From contig NC_087114.1 of the NCBI RefSeq assembly GCF_963855985.1, positions 2,939,001 through 3,003,000 on the forward strand: 64,000 bases of DNA. The letters run 5' to 3'. The notes beneath the pieces are model-generated. The model was not told the DNA's origin, ran no database searches, and worked only from the letters and a program-made list of their open reading frames with translations. Below, piece after piece: positions 60,182 through 64,000 of the stretch (position 1 is its first letter; each line of letters starts with the position of its first letter). The DNA is from Ostrinia nubilalis. Lineage: Eukaryota; Arthropoda; Insecta; Lepidoptera; Crambidae. The position numbers and the translations under genes are program-made.

Positions 60182-63041
60182 CTGAAATAAAGTAAATTAT
60201 AAGTTTCACTCGTCTCAATCAAAATTACTTTTTCGGCCGCGAGTGATTCGCTTAAGTAGCCTTTCGCTCCAGCGTACCACCATAGTGTTTTTCGCTAAAA
60301 CGTACTTCGCTAAATCAACCTTCGCCACTACGTACGGGACCCCCACGACGCTGGTTTTGAGTGGTCGCCTGATTGCAGTGGTGGAGAGGCGCATGGAAAC
60401 ATTTAAAAAACAAGACGCAACTGAGCAATAGTAACACATACACATTTTGAATGATCCATTTTTGCTATATTGAGAAAATGGAAATTAATAATGGTTTAAC
60501 TTGTTTTTGTCAACTGTACAAAGAGAATGCAGCTGTCACTTAACACAACTTGCCGCCTTACAAAATTGTATTGTTGCCTTTTAATTAATCATCATAAAAT
60601 ATAAATCAATAATGAACTTACTGCGTAAGAAATAGCCTTTTCCAGTGTTTGTTCGTTTGTCCACCATTACAGGTTTCTCAGGTGCGTCTCCTACATTTGG
60701 AGTTGCGTTCTTGTCTCCTGTGTTGCTAGAGAGATCCTCAGAATTGTTTCGGTGGTCATCGATTTTTTTCTTGTCTTCTGCGTTGCTAAAGGAACCATCC
60801 TCAGAATTGTTTCGGTGGTCATCGATTTTCACAGCATTCTCTTCCAAATACTTTTTAGTGGCCAACAACACTTGCATGGGATCATTGGCCGATTTCAGGC
60901 AGGGTTTCCTCGATAATTCCAGTTTCTTTTGTAAAAACTTTGGCAGTTTTGTTGGCTCAGGGGTTGGCTCCAGGGTTGGCTCATCCACAACTGACTTGCT
61001 GACATGGCTAGCTCTCCCGACCGATACTTCATCAATATCTTTACATTTATCAAAGTCCTTCGACTTAATTTTCATATAGTGATCTATTTTGACACCGGAT
61101 AAATGAAACTCGTTATGCCTTTCCAAATTCCTTGACGTTAACATAGACTCCAAATTTTGTGCGGCCTGAAAGACTGTCGTATGCTTTTTCACTGATTCTT
61201 CACGCTTCTTACTTGGTTTTAAAGCGATGTGCTTCTCAATTTCTTTTACGACTTCTTGTGTTCGTAAATGGTCAAGCTTCGTATTGAGATTGCCAAGGCT
61301 CAGTTCTTGGTGGAAAAGAACTATATTCTCGATAGCAAGCCCTGATTTAGTTAGAACTTTTGAAAGATCGAATAGCTGTTTATCTTTCTTTATTATGGTG
61401 ATTTCACCGTACTTGTGAATGTTGTCATCGAAAATTGAATTTCTGAAACAACATTATGTTTTATAAAAATCATGACAGTTATCTTGTAAAAAATATAGGA
61501 TGAAATGCATTAATTTTTTTGTCGCAAAGGTGTTTTGGACATTACTGAACTTTATAAATATCTATAATATAAAAAAGAAAGTTGGTTTTTGTCTCTGTCC
61601 CAAGTAGCAGAATAACTGTTAAATGAACTGGAAGATTGAAAAATATAAGTTATTCTCATACAAAATATTTATTGGTTTGTAATTTCTGTTTAATACCTAT
61701 ATCTACCCATGCGAAGCCTAAGGCCCAGAACACACGGTGAAACGCAATTGCAACGAAACTGCAACTTCTAGTTACTTTTGAGTTGCATCTAAGTTTCTGT
61801 CATAGATTCCGTTGAGAGAACACACATGACGCGACCATTTCCAACCGGTTTCAAACTGGTCGCGTCATGTGTGGTCTTTCAACGGAATCTATGGCAGAAA
61901 CTTAGATGCAACTCAAAAGTAACTAGAAGTTGCAGTTTCGTTGCAATTGCGTTTCACCATATGTTCTGGACCTTAAGGTATTTATTTATCTACCCATGTG
62001 AAGTTTAAAGTGAGCCACTAGTTTAGTAAGAAAAAAAGGATATTGAAATGTTTCAATGTAGTTTTGCTGAAAACTTAAAGTGAATAAATTTTCATAACCT
62101 AGTTTCATGCAAATTTTTGCAAATTCGCTCTCAGAAACATATTTTATGTAAATTAAATATCTTTTTTTTATATTCAATTAACAATAAATAAGCTTATTTG
62201 TCTTTTAAACTACATAAAATTCAATACATCAAAAATTTATCCTAAAATAAAATAAAAATTTTCACACCATGTGAAAAATTGGTGATTTTTAATAAAAAGA
62301 GAAATTAAATAATCAGTAGCTATAATGAGATTGTAGTTACCTTTTTTTGGGAAATATTATCTTTAGGAATAGTTCTTGCAACGGACGAAGGCGAGTGAGC
62401 TTTACTTGTGTGTGTATGTTTATTTATATGCACATAACGTAGTGTAATCAAAACTTTTGAAGAATGAACAGTAGAGAGCCACCACACATGTAAAGCTCTC
62501 TCGCCTGTGATTTGCAACAACTTTAATTATTGTAAAAGAACAGTGATGTTGGACAAACTATAATCATTAGATTATAATAATAAGCATGTCTTTCGCGCAG
62601 CTACATCAATGGATGAATTTTATGGATACGCAAAGAACACAAAATGACAAAAAGTACTAAAAAAATATTTTATTTTGGTAGCTGTAGAAGCTCCTAATAA
62701 TCGATAGACCATTATTTCAATCAATCCGGCATTATTGAAAAAGTATTATCAATGTTTTCAACCTACCTGCGATCTATGTGTGTCGGGCAAAACCATACTT
62801 CCTTAGCGTCAGCAAACGTTTCCTGCATCATTAAAGTTACAGCCGGCACCCAATCTCGACATCGCTGATAAACGGTGCTTTCTTTACCGCTCTCCAAGTC
62901 TATAGTATTTTCAAAGGGTAGAATACCGTATATTCCTAGTTGTTCGTAGTTGTATTCTTTATTTTCTGAGACTACTTCAACCCATATCAAATGGGGGCTC
63001 CGATAGTGGAGGACCTCCACTAAGTAGCGGTCAGGCCCCAT
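55578..63041 (-). CDS. Tdrd12: TDRD12-like Tudor/DEAD-box/CS-domain protein (three exons, 1899 residues)
   Basis: TDRD12 and its fly relatives (Yb, BoYb, SoYb) act in nuage in the piRNA pathway that silences transposons. The exons 63041-62767, 61442-60622 and 60181-55578 join in phase (AG/A and A/GA) to 1899 codons. Domains by residue: N-terminal Tudor-like start (1-92), acidic and Ser-rich linker (about 370-590), RecA-like helicase core (about 620-1000), CCCH finger (C1037, C1045, C1051, H1055), Tudor domain (about 1130-1290, ending near ANPEHIGKLEKL), another Tudor (about 1320-1520), three 20-residue repeats (about 1626-1685), CS/p23-like domain (about 1749-1843). Walker A is SPKNSGKT (660-667), but DEAD is EDCE (772-775), so ATP hydrolysis may be lost. 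The CS domain speaks for the SoYb/TDRD12 type. The start ATG at 63041 is the first in a frame that begins with Tudor-like sequence. Confidence 0.92.
56223..56402 (-). repeat. 60-bp tandem repeat in TDRD12 coding sequence, 3 units
   Basis: Units code for NDAQASTSTKVDEKPKETKK and two variants (DDTQAGTSTNVDEKPTETKK, DETQAGTSTKVDEMPTETKK). A disordered charged linker between the last Tudor and the CS domain. Length variation between individuals is likely. Confidence 0.92.
60182..60621 (-). other. Tdrd12: TDRD12 intron 2
   Basis: 440 bp with donor GTAAGT at 60621 and acceptor TTTCAG at 60182. A GC-richer part at 60230-60380 repeats TTCGC(T/C)..ACGTA phrases (for example TTTCGCTAAAACGTACTTCG) and is otherwise unexplained. 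Confidence 0.7.
60622..61442 (-). CDS. Tdrd12: TDRD12 exon 2
   Basis: Acceptor TTGTTTCAG, donor CGCA/GTAAGT. The frame runs without stop from RNSIFDDNIHKYGEITIIKK through the SKVLTKSGLAIENIVLFHQE part to GKGYFLR. The first half continues the N-terminal Tudor region; the second half is a linker with a repeated IDDHRNNSED motif (two copies about 20 residues apart, before DGSF and LSSN). The exon is longer than the part that follows its first internal GTG/ATG-like codon, since the frame stays open to the acceptor. Confidence 0.88.
61443..62766 (-). other. Tdrd12: TDRD12 intron 1
   Basis: 1324 bp, donor AG/GTAGGT at 62766. It contains a complete foldback MITE (61718-61979) and, at 62330-62540, sequence that resembles 47060-47110. 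No additional exon is needed, as exons 1 and 2 are in phase. Confidence 0.75.
61718..61979. mobile_element. Foldback MITE, 260 bp, complete copy
   Basis: CTAAGGCCCAGAACACACGG to CCATATGTTCTGGACCTTAAGG. Arms of about 115 bp pair over AACTTCTAGTTACTTTTGAG and TTGCATCTAAGTTTCTG. The loop is GACGCGACC..GGTCGCGTC. A shortened copy lies at 26353-26493. Confidence 0.9.
62767..63041 (-). CDS. Tdrd12: TDRD12 exon 1 with start codon
   Basis: Starts MGPDRYLVEVLHYRSPHLIW and continues with VEVVSENKEY; ends THIDR and two bases of an Arg codon at donor AG/GTAGGT. HLIWVEV resembles the first strand of the N-terminal Tudor of TDRD12. AATC precedes the ATG. No upstream in-frame extension was supported. Confidence 0.88.
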
Positions 63042-64000
63042 GATTATAGTTCCTAGTGCCTACTGCCCGGCCAATTTAGCTGCATCGATCGGCTGAAGAC
63101 TTCACACAACTATAGTTTTTATAATTTTCAGCATCTCTCGTGGTGGACTCGATTGAAAATTCAAAGAGTGAAAGAGAAAAATAATGAGTGAATGGGCAGG
63201 AAATGAGACAAGCGGTCGTCGTTCATTCGTTCCTCGCATATTTTGTCTATGACCATTCATTCAATAATGTTGCCAGTAATGCCAACACACTTTACCCTTA
63301 ACCCTTAACTTTATCCAAACTCAAACTGACTGAACACGTACTTAATACGATTTATTTTAACAATCGAATTATAACAATCAGGGGCATTGCCGGTAAATTA
63401 CGAGCCATCATTTTAATTTTCTTGTGTATTTTTTGCTTTTGGTCCTGGATAAAATTGTGTTGTCTGCATGATAGTTAATATTAAAAAAAAGAAAAACAAT
63501 GACATTGTCAAAAAATTGACAGTTCATGTATGACAAAACGGCAATGATTTCGTGGCGAAAATAGTTTTCGGCGTTATAAATTAATTATTTGTTGTTGTGC
63601 TTATGTTCTTGTTATTGCCGAGTCAGTAAACTATCCAGGTAACTTTTTGTTCCTATTAAAACCGTCTGAACAAACGATACTGCTTACTACGCACAGTGTA
63701 TAGATCTGTTATAGTTTTACCCATTAACTTCTAATAAAACGCATATAGGCTTTAATTTACGACTCAATTCACTCAATACACAGCCTTAGTACATGCTTTA
63801 CATATCTGATAAGAAATATTGATCTACAAGACGGTTACAAAAGGATTTTCAGCTTAAATTTCAGTTTACTAACATACAACTGCATAGTATGTGTGAAGTG
63901 TTGGATCAATGCAAAGAGTATGCAAATCACAACACTTTGAACTCCGACCCCACTAATTTCAATAACTGCAGTCATGTAATGGCCATTCTTGCCTACTATG
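63042..64000. other. Upstream region of TDRD12, likely promoter; no gene recognised
   Basis: AT-rich. 63480-63650 holds TTGACAGTTCATGTATGACA and, on the plus strand, a possible donor TATCCAG/GTAACTT after an open stretch at 63600-63640, which could be a non-coding first exon of a divergent gene. This is weak. No TATA box or clear initiator was identified for TDRD12. Confidence 0.3.

Noticed and set aside
60215..60445. A short minus-strand frame beginning MCMCYY next to TDRD12 exon 3
   Set aside because: It lies in intron 2; the exon phases match perfectly without it.

Overview
This is a eukaryotic genomic window, most probably from a moth or butterfly. It is AT-rich, has intron-containing genes, and carries repeats I associate with Lepidoptera: 3' ends of RTE-type LINEs with a GAT-repeat tail, tRNA-derived SINEs, many foldback MITEs and AACCGACTTC-terminated elements. 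I found two host genes that I can name. The rest is intron, intergenic DNA and mobile elements. All family assignments rest on recognising protein sequence by eye; no search was run.

Layout. From 1 to 14.9 kb there is no recognised host gene. This part holds a 5'-truncated copia retrotransposon (about 2.2-3.5 kb), several foldback elements, and an odd block at 10.2-14.2 kb. That block is bounded by two identical direct repeats of about 240 bp and contains a GC-rich open frame with a 30-bp tandem repeat. From 14.9 to 41.4 kb, plus strand, lies the 3' part of the WDR7 / Rabconnectin-3 beta (Rbcn-3B) gene. I could place 14 exons whose splice phases all agree, giving 670 residues up to the stop codon; the 5' exons are not seen and probably lie upstream of the window. 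From 41.4 to 55.5 kb I see no gene, only repeats, including a 665-bp near-perfect palindrome, a hAT-like insertion with a perfect 8-bp target duplication, and an 18-unit minisatellite. From 55.6 to 63.0 kb, minus strand, lies a complete TDRD12-like gene (Tudor domains, degenerate DEAD-box helicase, CCCH zinc finger, CS domain) in three exons coding for 1899 residues.

The two genes are unrelated in function. Rbcn-3B works with DMXL/Rbcn-3A in assembly and regulation of the V-ATPase and so in endosome acidification. TDRD12 belongs to the piRNA pathway that silences transposons, in germline nuage.

The most unusual property is in the Rbcn-3B gene. At least six of its exons are accompanied by ladders of partial copies of themselves in the neighbouring intron or 3' UTR. 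Most ladders lie downstream and keep the 3' half of the exon with its splice donor. One ladder (exon I) lies upstream and keeps the 5' half with its acceptor. One exon is present seven times. I consider this the main item for a second look.
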